From NCBI GenBank assembly GCA_947568835.1, contig OX387610.1, forward strand, positions 12,381,001 through 12,445,000: a stretch of DNA of 64,000 nucleotides, given 5' to 3'. Position numbers and translations under genes: made by a program. How positions within the stretch are numbered: position 1 is the stretch's first letter; every line of letters begins with the position of its first letter. Source of the stretch: Protonemura montana. Its lineage: Eukaryota > Arthropoda > Insecta > Plecoptera > Nemouridae. The notes under the pieces were generated by a model. The model was not told the DNA's origin. It worked only from the letters and a program-made list of their open reading frames with translations, and ran no database searches. This document shows positions 36,043 to 47,429 of the stretch, piece by piece.

Positions 36043-36165
36043 GCGATCCTATTGGCTGGCCGGGAGCAGGCCGCAATCCTATTGGCTGGCCGGGAACAGG
36101 CCGCGGCTAGTTTGGTTGCCCTTTCTGTGATTGGTCCGTTGGTTTTACGGCACTGAGGCCAACCC
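36043..36165 (+). repeat. Tandem 30-bp repeat with inverted CCAAT boxes, in FOXK 3' region
   Basis: Two copies of CCTATTGGCTGGCCGGGA at 30-bp spacing, then TGATTGGTCCGTTGG. This gives four ATTGG/TTGG words within 110 bp, as in NF-Y-bound promoters. It begins 30 bp past the FOXK stop. Confidence 0.7.
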
Positions 36166-39100
36166 GCTTTTTATTTCGTCTGCAAACCGTTTATAAAAAA
36201 AAAAAACGTGCGGCTCGAAAAAGCCATGCGGTTAGACCGAATGTAAGTACTGTACATTGCAAGCGGGCAGCGTGCGAGAGACACTTTTTTTTTTATAGAA
36301 TTATCGATCGAAGGATAGCTGGTCTTTTTCCGAACGTTTTTAAATACTGTACATGAATTGCCATAATTTATTTTAGTGCGATGAAATCGCCAACTCGGTT
36401 TCGAGTGGTCGCTGGTAGACTAAGCTGGGATTGAACTGCTACCGGAGAATGCCGAACTTCATTTACGTCGTCGCTTTCTCGAAAGTCGGCCGGCGCCTGC
36501 GAACGGAATACTCGATTATTTCTCGCAAGCAACGCTGCAAAACTAGGCACCTGTAGAAACTCACTTTCAACTTTTAGTTCCACAATTCCAATCGTTAGAA
36601 CGACGCATACGTATTATTTATCGCTTGGACAGCTGCGATGGTTTTAATTAGTGGAAGTCACTGGTGTTTAGTTTCCGTGAAATTAGCTCGGCAGAGAGAG
36701 TTCCGGGCTGGGATTCTCGGCAGTAGCAAAACGTGCAGTGCGTAGTTTAGTGTCCCGCTCGCCGCAAGCTTAGCCGAGGGAATCGGACTCGTTGTACATA
36801 TCGACGCTAGCGACCAGAGTGCCATTTAGCGAAAGAAGGAGGTCAGCAACTTGTAGAGCGACTTCGACGTTCCTACTTTCACGCAGACGGTGGGTCTCGT
36901 GCGGAACTTGGCCCTCATACTCCCACGGAAGTCTTGGCTGGCACACCTGATAAGCGTAGCCAGTTTAAATTTCAATGCCTCTAAAAAAAATTCAACCGAC
37001 TTCAAACTCTGGGAGTTTTGATGCGGTCTACCGGACAAGCGGCTGCTCCGATTTAGATGAAATTTTCAGGATATCTTTTCGTATTCCGAATGAAGACCCC
37101 GTGCCCTTTTTAGCAAGATTGGTCAGAAACTATCCTGACCATTAAATATTTACAAAAACGGTCGGGCGAAGTGGTTCAGAGCTGTGGCTAGATGTTGACT
37201 GTGGTAACGGTTTTGCTCTGTATTGTTTTGATTTCAGTCATAAAAATCATTCACATTTCATCAATTTTGTCATCAGAGAATCCAAGCACATCGGTTGATA
37301 TTTGCAAAAGATTGTTCCCTTCAAAAAAAAAATCTACCATACAATGTTTTTGTGAACTAAAATTACTGAAAAAAATGTGCCTCTTCCCCCCTTTCCTAAG
37401 AAAACGATTAAAAATTAAGAAGTAAAGAAAATAGCTACGCTTATCAACAACACTACTCAAAGTCCGTTGACGAAGGTTCAGTTACGTTAGCGACACTTAA
37501 CGTATCTCATTTGTTTCATGCTGCCAGCAATTAAATCTAGTGTCCATCTCTCGATTGCTTGGTCTTGGTGCTAAATATTGGTGCCAGCAATGAAAGTGCA
37601 TTGGCAGCCCAGTACCAAGACCTGGGAGATATTGGGAATGGCTTTGCTTTTAGTCAAGGCTGACTCAAGCCAGCTGTAAGAGTGACTAAACTGAATTTAC
37701 GCTGTCGCCAACAATGCGATTCCTGCAGGTGGCAAGAAAGCGTTAGATTGAAGTGGAATGCAAGCGCGGCCATGGTCGTAAGTTACCTCTCATGGCACTG
37801 AGTTTATTTTAAGTGAAACGAGACCAATCGGTTTCGTGAGATCACGGTCGAGAGATTTGTTTTAAAATGTGCGACCAATTGTTTTTAGATTGCTTTTCCA
37901 ACGTTGTCTTGGTAAGGAGCTGGTTGGGTTAGTTAGCCTCGTGTTGCTAGGAACTTAGAATGTAAGACTCGAGACGTTTGCAGAGATCGACCCGCGTTTC
38001 CTCGCTAGAAACATTTTTCCTTTTTAATACCAAGACCAAACCTCTGCGCAGAACACAGCTCGACAGAACTTGTGCCGAACCGAGAATTATTTTATGTTGA
38101 TCTATATATATATATTTGCAGTCTGAACATGATATTTTATGCTACGGTATTTAACGAAATGAAATTGTGTACATAGCGTACTGATGCCTCAAAGAAATCT
38201 GTTCAAAACATTTACATATTTTATAAATTTGTTTTGGATCTAGAATTTATAAACTGATTTCAACATTGGTTCTGCGTTTCATTTGTGCGATTTTAGTACT
38301 ACCATTGATTTTATAGGTATAGCAAATGCGAGGGTAAATGTTAAACTTTCTGCTGAGCAAAGGATCCGGCAACACGTGGTAACGATGGGTGTCCACCCGA
38401 TAGGGCTCGAAGAAGAATGAAGTCCAAGTTAGTCGGTAGAATAGATTCAAGTGTACAACATCGAACCTGGCAAGAATTGCTGGATCTACTGCAAGGACTG
38501 CTGCATAGCGGTTAGCAATGAACACAGAAAAAGGATGCAAGATAGAAGGAACCTTTGTGTAGAATGGGCCAAGGGGACAGAGGGCATAGATAGATTGAAG
38601 GTGTGCCTAGAAGAGTGCTTATTCAATAGGGATTTGATCTGTGTGTCTTAAAATAAACTGTACTCCAATATTTAAATTACGCTTGTGCCTACTGCCTAAA
38701 GATCTTACGACTGGATACCTTCACTCTGCCAAACGAGTTAGTCCAGGCAATATCCCCGGATAATTCCAGTCGTGGAAATATTTTGAGGCATAGTTATTTA
38801 GTTGTAGAGGTTTAACGAAGGATAGCTGCAAATGGCATTGGGTGTCATCCTACGTTAGTACGTTTTGCCGGTCGTTTGCTCAGCGGAATGCATAACAAAA
38901 TCTCTGGCTCTCTAACCTATTGATGATACCTATACTTCCTTGGTGCATTGCATTTCATAATTTTCTTTTCCCATATTCATTTACCAGTTCCTTGAGACTC
39001 CTACCTTGTCTGTTTGTGTCTTCTACTATAAATAGGATATGTTTAGGAGCCACGAAGTTTGCTCCTCTGCTCTCCCAATGAACACTTCAGACTGCAAGCG

Positions 39101-39900
39101 TTGGTGTTCATGGAAGCGTTACGAATTATTTCATGCGTGACAATTGACTTCACTGATAAAAATGACAAAACCAACGCTTTGAAAGCTTTTTCTAGAAATG
39201 AGTTTGACCTAATCGACGGAAATTATTTATTGCCTGTGGATTTTAAACTAGTTCCAATAATACCTACTTTTATGCTATGAATAAGCAAATAATAGGTATT
39301 ATTTATTTGGTACAAAGTGTTTTACTGTGTTGCTCTGGTTTGAAGAATTCGTCAGCCCTGAAATGGGCCACGGTATTCGACGATTTATACGGATATCATC
39401 AAAGATTTCAAGAATCCAAGTTGGATCACTTTTTGGATTTCTCGTGTTTCAATTGGGAAGTGAACACGTTTTCATGATAGTATCATTACTTACAAGATTG
39501 TCACGAAAATTGACACCACTACGGTATGAGTGGAAGTGTGAAAATTATAGAAGAACAGAAGAAAACTGCAAGGTTAATAGCGGCTAGCAATGTATAGGTT
39601 CCTGTCAAGAGAAGATGCATGGGAAAATCTGGGAAAGTGCCTAAGCCAAGCAGCTTTCCATGAAAAAGGAAACCACAAATTTCAAATTGTTAAGTTAAGA
39701 TAAACATTGGCACATCCTGGTATGTGGCTCACCAATTACGGGTCCAGTACCGCCAAAGTCACTTCTCGGTAATAGGAAGTCGCCGGCTGTATAACTCCTT
39801 GCACTGCCGCTGCTGTCGTCGACATCGCTGCTTGGGGGCAAGGTAATCCTGTCGCGGCCGGCTTCCACGCCAAGCTCGGCTGTACCGAGAACTGTGGCGG
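36166..39900. other. Intergenic region FOXK-DPP, left part
   Basis: No gene supported. 38337-38395 repeats an 'AATGTTAAAC-TTCTGCTGAGCAAA' segment also seen at 46160-46205. The stretch 39105-39190 is shared with 48425-48515. An AATAAA near 38651 is the first clear poly(A) signal downstream of FOXK. Confidence 0.4.
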
Positions 39901-39912
39901 TGGCCTTTAAGT

Positions 39913-40290
39913 TTAATCGCGGTGCACCGATGCACCTGTGAGTGCTAGGTCGTTCATAGAAAGGAAGTTCTTACCCAAGAGATGTCGGCGAAACTTCGAG
40001 TGCATTTGCTCGATCGTTCTCCGTAACTTTTCTGCCTCCGGTACTGTCTCTCCAATTTTTCGATAATAACCTTCTATCGCCCAGACGAAGTGAGCCAAGG
40101 ATTTGTCGGGACGCTGAGCACGGCAAATGCACTGCCGCTGCCATATTTTCAAAGTTCTGTCAATATTTGTGGAAAGTCCGCGCATCCAGTGCCCTCCGCT
40201 TGTTATCTTAGCGCAAATTTGCGCGTAACGAAAAAAAAACTTCGCACTTTACTGGTGTCATATGCATAATCCTGGACTAGCCCCTAATTG
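39913..40290 (-). mobile_element. LTR-retrotransposon remnant: gag fragment and primer-binding site
   Basis: Minus strand reading LKIWQRQCICRAQRPDKSLA, then IEGYYRKIGETVPEAEKLR and HSKFRRHLLGKNF, resembles a retrotransposon Gag capsid region. Upstream in element orientation, a putative LTR end (CCGCACGTTACA, to 40289) is followed by ATTAGGGGCTAGTCCAGGAT, similar to a tRNA-Pro primer site. The frame stops early (TAA near 39913) and no pol is seen. LTR outer limits were not found. Confidence 0.6.
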
Positions 40291-40299
40291 TAACGTGCG

Positions 40300-41720
40300 G
40301 AAGTATTTCACTAAACAGAGACAAAACACGTACACCAATAACTTGTCTACACCTTTAATCCGTCTTAAGACTTGTCCGCCTTAGTTCCGCTTCCATACAC
40401 ACTTCTACCTCAACGGCCAGGGCTAAACAGCGGGCTACAAGTGTAGTATTGCATTTTAATTTGCCGCCAGGTGATCCTCGATCAGTTTCGAATAAGAATG
40501 AACCATTGAAGCATTGCAAAGATTAGTGCAAATTGGCTAAAATTGTCATAGAAACGTTCGATGTGCCAAAGTTTTCCACTGACCGACCGACCTACAGTAC
40601 CAAGGCTTCATTAACCAAATTAAGGCTCTTGCTAATGAAAAAAAAAGGTTAATTATGAAAATTTGCATGCCAACTAGCCAATTGTGAAATAAACTGATTA
40701 TGATAATTATTATTTATATTTTTGCTATTCTTATTACCTATTATTAGCTTTGGTCCTAAGCAAAGCAACCTTCTGTCTTGGTGCAACTGTCATAAAGGTC
40801 ACTTGATAAATCTGTCAGTTGCGAAGTGGAGCTTCAACGTATTCTGTCAGTTTATCAGTCATTAGCCTGCATTAGCCCGTTAAATGAAAGTGACATTCGC
40901 TAAAATTATGGCTCTTACTCAATACGGTTAGTAAACACTTGTTAAAGTATAATTAAGGTTCGCTAGCCATTCCTACAGTCTACTAAACCAACAGTAACTA
41001 TGCTCAACCAAGGCCTTCTAAGTTCTAACGAGATTATTGACTTCTTACTACCCTAGCTTGGGTCTTGCGGTCGCCTGTTGCTTTTGGCAAACACTGTCGG
41101 GCCGCGTAAAACCCAAAGCGTGACGTAGTCAGTCGCCGAATGACAGGGCTGAAAAGCATCCAGCTATCATTGCAACAATCAATCAACTTTGAAAACCAAA
41201 ATCAAACGGGCCGATTAATCGTGCTGCCAGTTGGATGTCTAGCAAAGCATCGCTCTAGGAGGCGGGTTTGCATATTCAAAAGAGTACCCACTGCTGCTAG
41301 ACTCCATTTCACTTTGAGAATGAGACGGGTTTGCATATCCAAATTCCACCTCGTTCTCATGGTAGAATGCAGTGTATGGCGTGAGGTTGCCCCTGTAACG
41401 TTTCCTGTGGTACCTGTTCGCGATGTGCCAGTGGGCAGCTCACGATTGCTTTGGGACTGAGGACCCATGACCAACTCGAGCCAAAGTATCGTACCGGCCG
41501 TGTAAGGCACCCCCCACCCCCCTTCTTTATTGGGTGGCAAGTCGGCCATATGAGTCGTGGGCGCAACAGAGACAGATGAATAGGGGGGAGATCCAGCATG
41601 GCAGGCCGAGTGGCGCATTGGTGGGACAAGGGCAGAGCAATGTGCTTGCCCATGCGTGCGACGGAGAGAGCGATACTGCGGAGACGAGCATTTGCCGCAG
41701 AATAGCTCCTGGCTCGCGGT
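40300..41720. other. Intergenic region FOXK-DPP, right part
   Basis: Probably begins with LTR sequence of the retroelement remnant. Two GGGTTTGCATAT words occur at 41263-41338, and a 23-bp segment at 41296-41318 recurs at 46816-46838. No exon supported. Confidence 0.35.
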
Positions 41721-41812
41721 CGCCATGGAAACGCATCGTCGGCGTCGGTCAGTCAGCGTCGGGACGCCCCGGAACTTGGTGCAGGGTGAGTAGCCAGTTG
41801 GCCGTGCCAACA

Positions 41813-41943
41813 GACCAGTGCCACAGGGATAGCGCTAACACAGTGTGTCAAAAGGACAAGGCTAAGCGGTGGCCGGTCCTTGGTGCTGTTGGACAGGAGC
41901 AGTCAAAGCAGTGTGTCAAAGGGACAAAGCCAAGCAGTAGCAG
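41813..41943 (+). repeat. Single copies of the 68-bp SINE-body unit, interrupted by a MITE
   Basis: GACAAGGCTAAGCGGTGGCC and TTGGTGCTGTTGGACAGGAG match the 68-bp minisatellite at 49785-50905. A related stretch lies at 42405-42490. The MITE at 41944-42343 is inserted here. Confidence 0.8.
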
Positions 41944-42343
41944 CGTTGAGTGTAGGATATAGGTAGAGTTTCAACGTTAATGTTAAAGTCTCTGCGTGAA
42001 AAATGACTACCTTACCGACAAAAATGCAGAGTACCGGAAGTTCACGTTAAGTGGAGCCACTGTCGTATGAATTTTAATTTCGATATTTCTCGTAGGTTAA
42101 CTCACTTTTGAAACTTTTCATGCTCAAAAAATCTTCATCAATGTTTACCTCAACGATTGATATACACGTAACAATATTAAGAAGCGAGTAAATACGATAA
42201 ATATCGAAATTAAATTTCATACGACAGTGGCTCCACTTAACGTGAACTTCCGGTACTCTGCATTTTTGTCGGTAAGGTAGTCATTTTTCACGCAGAGACT
42301 GTAACATTGACGTTGAAACTCTACCTATAACCTACACTCAACG
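41944..42343. mobile_element. Complete fold-back MITE, 400 bp, 7-bp TSD
   Basis: Ends CGTTGAGTGTAGG / CCTACACTCAACG with long inverted arms (CCGACAAAAATGCAGAGTAC and its inverse). Flanked by direct repeats GTAGCAG at 41937-41943 and 42344-42350. Second intact member of the family at 32011-32429. Confidence 0.92.
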
Positions 42344-42581
42344 GTAGCAGGCACCGGGTACACCCTCGGCTCTCTGCCAGGCCAAGCTAACTGTCATGCA
42401 AAGACAGCCAATATACCAGTGCCACATGGACAGCGCCAACACAGAGTGTCAAAAGGAAATGGGCTGAGCGGAGGCCGGCCCTTGGTGCATTTAGATAGAA
42501 GCACCGAGTTCACGCTGAACTCCCTTGCAGGGTATGATGGCTGCTCCTGACTTAGTGTAAACGCCTCCTGGTCTCTCCGAG

Positions 42582-42644
42582 ATGCACTCGATGAGCGGTG
42601 GCGGGGGCGGGGGAGGAAGCAAGCACGACAAGGACACCGAAGAG
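42582..42644 (+). CDS. Alternative first coding exon 1a of the DPP gene
   Basis: ATG at 42582 begins MHSMSGGGGGGGSKHDKDTE plus E and ends at donor GAG|GTTAGT in phase 0, the phase needed to join DPP exon 2 at 50919 (ELVSSDPNQRNWKG). An in-frame TAA at 42558-42560 precedes the ATG. DPP6/DPP10 genes are known for alternative N-termini from separate first exons. Confidence 0.55.
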
Positions 42645-42884
42645 GTTAGTATCGGGAATGTGAATTCCAGATTTTATACAAACTGACAAAAAAAAAACAA
42701 TTTTTTTATCTGCTTTGACTCCATTAGTTCCCTGGAAACCCTGGAAAATGGCTTCCCATCAGACTACCTGTTATAGAAAATCCACGCCACCCTCAACATA
42801 ACTGACTTGATTCAGTAGCGAGACACTCTTCTATTGGGTTCCGGGCCATATAGGCATTGTAGGGAATGAGGCTGCCGACTCATT

Positions 42885-43245
42885 AATTAATTTGTGGTTT
42901 GTAACGACGCACTGTTTTGACATCTGGCCGTGCGGCACTGGTCTAATGGCGTCGGTGAATGAGTGAACGAGGATGACGATGATGAACCCAACCTAGTTTA
43001 TTAGGGAGGAGGGGAAACCCAATGCCGGCACGTAGCCTACTCCTGTCGAATAGCACCAAGGGGACCACCGGCTTACCCTTCCGAAGGACGGTACAACGCG
43101 AACAGCAGGATTCCTCTACAAATTCATGCTTTCAAGAGGTTGATAAACAAGGCTATAAGGAAGTTCCTATACTAACTTTCATTCCTCCAACCTTTCTCCC
43201 GAACAGAACGGGTCATGTGTATGATGGTCACCCATAGAATACTCG
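42885..43245 (-). mobile_element. 5S-rRNA-derived SINE, minus copy
   Basis: Reads the SINE backwards: GACGCACTGTTTTGACATCTGG, CCACCGGCTTACCCTTCCGA, CTCCCGAACAGAACGGGTCA, GATGGTCACCCAT. It stops within the 5S-like head. Confidence 0.85.
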
Positions 43246-43384
43246 ATGTGTTTTCTCCTAAAATAGTCCAACATTTTCACAACATGAGACTGACACAAAT
43301 AGCCAAGGTGCTGACGCGCTGATTAACAAAACAGCTAACAAATGAAGATAAAAACAAACTCACTCCATCCACTTCACCCTTCAT

Positions 43385-43572
43385 TTTCTCTCCTCGCTAT
43401 CCGCACGCCATTATCTTTTTCTATTCGCACACCTTTCGTCTATGCTATCTACACGCCACTCGCTCTTTGCTATGTCCACGCCATTCCCTCTTCCTATTTG
43501 CACGCCAATTCTCTCTCACTTTCTAGGCGCCATTTTCTTCCTATCTGCACGATATTTTATCTTCCTTTTATC
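43385..43572 (+). repeat. 24-bp degenerate tandem repeat, about 7 copies
   Basis: CTAT-n3-CACGCCATT-n8 recurs at about 24-bp intervals (CTATCCGCACGCCATT, CTATGTCCACGCCATT, CTATTTGCACGCCAATT and others). Confidence 0.8.
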
Positions 43573-44019
43573 AAACCGTGTCTACAAGCTATCCACACGT
43601 CGATGTCCTTTTCACCCATGAGATTGCTTGTCTCTTTGACGCTCAAATGTGGGGTTGGTAAACGTGTTGCTAGCTTTGTCGCGTGTCTAGGAATGCTGAA
43701 TACTGGCATGGAATGCTTGTGCTTTGACCACCAAGACTGGCCAAGCGGCTGGACCGAGAAATAAGATTAAAATTTGAAAATATCACAAAAGCCAGGGCCC
43801 CTTCAAACAAAACCTAACCAAATAATCCAGATATGTTGATCGTATTGAGATGAATCGCGACCAACGTTTTTAGATTTGCAAGTCTACAAACTATTTCAGT
43901 ATTATCCGCATTTTTGTTATTTTTAATTATTTTTGTTTGTTATTCTTGGCCATTTTACACCGTATTCAACGGGGACCGAATCTGTATTAGATTGTTTTAC
44001 CACTTTTTTTTTACCAAAC

Positions 44020-44460
44020 GGTTTGGCGTATTGGTAACACCGGTTCTCGTTAGATCACCGAAGTTAAGCAGCACTGCGCCGAGTCAGGTATTTGATGGGT
44101 GACCATCATACACATGACCAGTTCTGTTCGGGAGACAGGTTGGAGAGATGAAGGTTAGTAAAGCAATTTCACTCGCCTTGCTTATCAACCTCTCGACAGC
44201 ATGGATTTGTGGAGGAATCCTGCTGTTAGAATTGTACCGTCCTTCGGAAGGGACGTTAAGCCGGTGGTCCCCTTGATGCTCTTCGACAGGAGTAGGCTAC
44301 GTGCCGGCACCAGGTTTCCCCTCCTCCTTTCTAGGCTAGGTTAGGTTCATAATCATCTACTCATTCACCGAAGCCATTAGACCAGTGCCGCATGGCCATA
44401 TGTCAAAACAGTGCGTCGTCAAACACCACAACTCAATAAATCAACTAACCACTTTTCAAA
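44020..44460 (+). mobile_element. 5S-rRNA-derived SINE (SINE3-like), full-length
   Basis: The 5' head AACACCGGTTCTCGTTAGAT, CACCGAAGTTAAGCAGCACT, then GGTATTTGATGGGTGACC follows the 5S rRNA gene, including its A-box (AGTTAAGC) and C-box (GATGGGTGACC) promoter parts. The body has GACGTTAAGCCGGTGGTCCC and CTTCGACAGGAGTAGGCTAC. The end has GACCAGTGCCGCATGGCC and AAAACAGTGCGTCGT with a CAAT-type tail. Confidence 0.9.
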
Positions 44461-44804
44461 GAAGCTATTTATTTTTTATTGTACACGTTCTTTAAAAACG
44501 GATAGCAAGTGTCTCTTAACGTTCCCTACTTGCATTACTAGCTGGTTGAGAAATGTTATCTGCCCTGCAAAGAGTCCAAGAAAACAAAAGGGATGGGGGA
44601 GGCACGTATCAGCTGTCCACTAGAGACGCGCTCATCATCCAACGAGTGTCAGGTGCTGCTCTCAGCGGCCTAATGACGTTACCAACACGAGGGCCTACGT
44701 GACCTCTTGGAATGGGAGGAATGGGAGGAATGGGAGGAATTGCGAGGTAACAACGAGCGTCTTCTAGAAACGTCTGCCTTGCAAGCGGGAAACCTGCCTT
44801 GTCA

Positions 44805-45140
44805 TAGTCAGTATTGACAGATACCTGTCACTTTCACAATATTTTTTATTGCAATTTGACAGACGTCACTTTGACAAATGCCACATTGACAGCTAGTAGA
44901 GTTAACTTGATATAGCTGTCACTAAAATTTTGACACATGTCACTTTCTCATTTTGACAGTTACCAATTTGACAAATGCCACTTAAGATGATGCCACATTG
45001 ACAGCGATCAGACTCAGAATTGACATCTAGCGGCCACTTTAACATTTTGACAAATTTCACTATGACTGATGTTACTTTGACAGGCATAACATTGACCGGA
45101 CAGTGTCACATTGACAGCACTTGTTGCCACGTGACAATTG
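44805..45140. repeat. TGACA/TGTCA-rich block
   Basis: About 17 TGACA or TGTCA pentamers in 335 bp, many as TTTGACAnATG or ATTGACAGC. Chance expectation is below one. It may be a degenerate tandem repeat or a cluster of TALE-homeodomain-type (TGACAG) sites. Confidence 0.75.
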
Positions 45141-45529
45141 GAAACAGGTGGTAATGATGCCGATGGGACTAACTAAGTGTACGCCATGGGCCAAGTCGTT
45201 GGAGCATGTCCGGGTAAGACGCTGGCCGGGGGCCAAGAAGTCGGCGCGAATTTTGTGCCCCGGGAGAATCGGCGTCTTGTTGCTCAGACGAGAGGTTTTT
45301 TGGGAAATGCGCCATGCGAATCCTGTGGTGTTGTCGACAGTGGCGTAGTGTGCGGTTTTTTTTCCAAAGGGCAGTGACACGTGTTCTCTTAAACTTGGTC
45401 CCTCCATTTACCCAGAAAAAGCCTGTTCTTGCTTGCCAAGTAGCACTTGGTCTGCCACTCGGACGTCTATTTGTCTATTTTTTGACATTTTTAGTTGCGC
45501 CTTGCAGCATAAAATAATTCGATTCGTCC

Positions 45530-45965
45530 CCACCGAACGGTTTGGCTTGTTGGAAACACCGGTCCTCGTGAGATCACCGAAGTTAAGCAACACTGCGCTG
45601 GGTCAGTTATTGGATGGGTGACCATCATACACATGACCAGTTCTGTTCGGGAGAGAGGTTGGAGGGATGAAAGTTAGCACAGCAACTTCATTCGCCTTGC
45701 TTATCAACCTCTCGACAGCATGAATTTGTGGAGGAATCCTGTTGTTCGCGTTGTACCGTCTCTCGGAAGGGACGTTAAGCCGGTGGTCCCCTTGGTGCTC
45801 TTCGACAGGAGTAGGCTACGTGGCGGCACCGGGTTTCCCCTCCCTTCTAGGCTAGGTTAGATTTATCATCATCCTCATCATCATCCACTCATTCACCGTT
45901 GCCAGTGCCACGAGGCCCGTTTTCAAAACAGTACGTCATTTAACACCACTAATCAATCAATCAAG
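45530..45965 (+). mobile_element. 5S-rRNA-derived SINE, full-length
   Basis: Head ACCGAACGGTTTGGCTTGTT, GGTCCTCGTGAGATCACCGA, AGTTAAGCAACACTGCGC; body and 3' end as in the 44-kb copy; CAATCAATCAATCAA tail. Confidence 0.92.
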
Positions 45966-46129
45966 CGACTCTCAGAGTAAATGTTATCAGCTCAGACATT
46001 AGAGTCACGGCTCTGCAGTGTTGCCGTGGTGGAGGCGCCATGTGAGTGAGAGAGTGCGAAAATAAGTTTGCTGGCATGTGTTGAAGAGAGAGAGAGAGCC
46101 ATGCAGAGCGAAACATTTGATCATTGAGT

Positions 46130-46450
46130 TTATATGTATAGTAAGAGAGCCAGCGTTAATGTTAAACGTTCTGCTGAGCAAACGAGGCCGGCAATACGTG
46201 GTAACTGAGACGGCCACTCGACCATCCGTTTTAACAAACCTCTACGCAGTTAAATCAAATAATCGCGATACATGTTTATCAATCGTTGAGGTTAGCATCA
46301 GTAAAGATTAATTGAGTGTAAACCAGTCTCAAATGCGAGTAATCTGCGAGAAATAACGAAATGTTTGTGGTTATTTTGTGGTCATTTGTCTGCCATTTTC
46401 CGCGAAGACAGTTTAATGGTTTAACATTAGTGTTATGTAGTAATATATCA
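46130..46450. repeat. Diverged relative of the fold-back MITE
   Basis: ATCGTTGAGGTTAGCATCAG, TCTCAAATGCGAGTAATCTG and GGTTTAACATTAGTGTTATG parallel the MITE centre and arm, with an added GTTCTGCTGAGCAAACGAG segment also at 38340. Confidence 0.6.
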
Positions 46451-47360
46451 CGATACGGTTCATAATGGTCGCCGAGCAAGGCGCGAGCCAAGTTTCAGCA
46501 GAACATAATTCAAACAAAGAAATTTGCAAAAGAAATAAAAAATAATCACTAAAAAAAAAATCCCTTTTACAATTTTTATGGTGTCACTGCTGTATTTTCT
46601 TCTCTGACGCTACGCTACTGCCGGTGTGGGAAGGGAGGGGGACGTAGTTCCCTCCTCCCCGTATGCGATGAATTGAAATCAACGCAAAGTAATAGAGTAG
46701 AGTTGCCGAGGGGGGTAGAGGGTGGGAGGGGAATGTTTTTTTTTGGCTGCTGTCACTGCATTATCACATTAAATTCACTGCAAGTCAGATTCTGAGGGTG
46801 AGAAATTCTTGTGTAGCTAGACTCTATTTCACCCTGAGTGTTAGAGTGGTGTGCTAGAAGGCCGTGCCTGGCCGTTACGCTAGGCAAGCTAGGCATTGCC
46901 TTGCCTTGCCTAGCCATTGTCTACTGGGCCGTGTACACTGGGCTGGTCCCGTGTTCTTCTAGAGAACCAACCCAACCAGGAACTAGGATATCAGTTTGTA
47001 AAGTCACCAATAAATTCCCGTCCAAATTCTGATCACGACAAAAACCGTTCAGCTAGAGCACGCCATTGACTCCTCGTTAAAAAGGAGCCTTAACCTTGGC
47101 GTGCACTGACCACGGGGTGGCTTTCTTTATGTCCACAATGGCTTGGACTGAAAAACGTCAGGAGGGTCATCGGATTCTGAGGCAAAGGTCGACAGTCATC
47201 AGCAAAGTCTGGCGAGGTTGGGTGCCCGGGACAAAATTCTCGATAATCTAGGATCCCTAGCTATGGGTTTCCCCGTCCCCCGTGCTGTCAGTTTGGTACT
47301 TCCGTCCAGATAGCGGTCGACTCCCGCTGTCGGGCAGTCGTCGTTCGACGGGACGTCGTC

Positions 47361-47369
47361 ATGGATCAA
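47361..47369 (+). CDS. Candidate alternative first exon 1c of the DPP gene (MDQ)
   Basis: ATGGATCAA followed directly by donor GTGAGT, phase 0, compatible with exon 2. Upstream TCAGTTT near 47288 with GGTCG downstream resembles an initiator/DPE pair. Very short; inference only. Confidence 0.3.
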
Positions 47370-47429
47370 GTGAGTATTAAGTCACTAGCTTACTAGGTCT
47401 GGTACAGAGTCCAGAGTGAACTCGGTGCC

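Noticed and set aside
38451..38651. 66-aa plus-strand open frame
   Set aside because: No family motif and overlaps a MITE-related fragment.
41576..41785. Another DPP first exon beginning ATG 41576
   Set aside because: In phase with exon 2, but no initiator, no conserved tail motif and partly repeat-derived; left out as too weak.
41202..41810. 202-aa open frame on the minus strand
   Set aside because: Arginine/threonine/serine-rich composition typical of a GC-rich antisense frame, no family motif, and it overlaps repeat and DPP upstream sequence.
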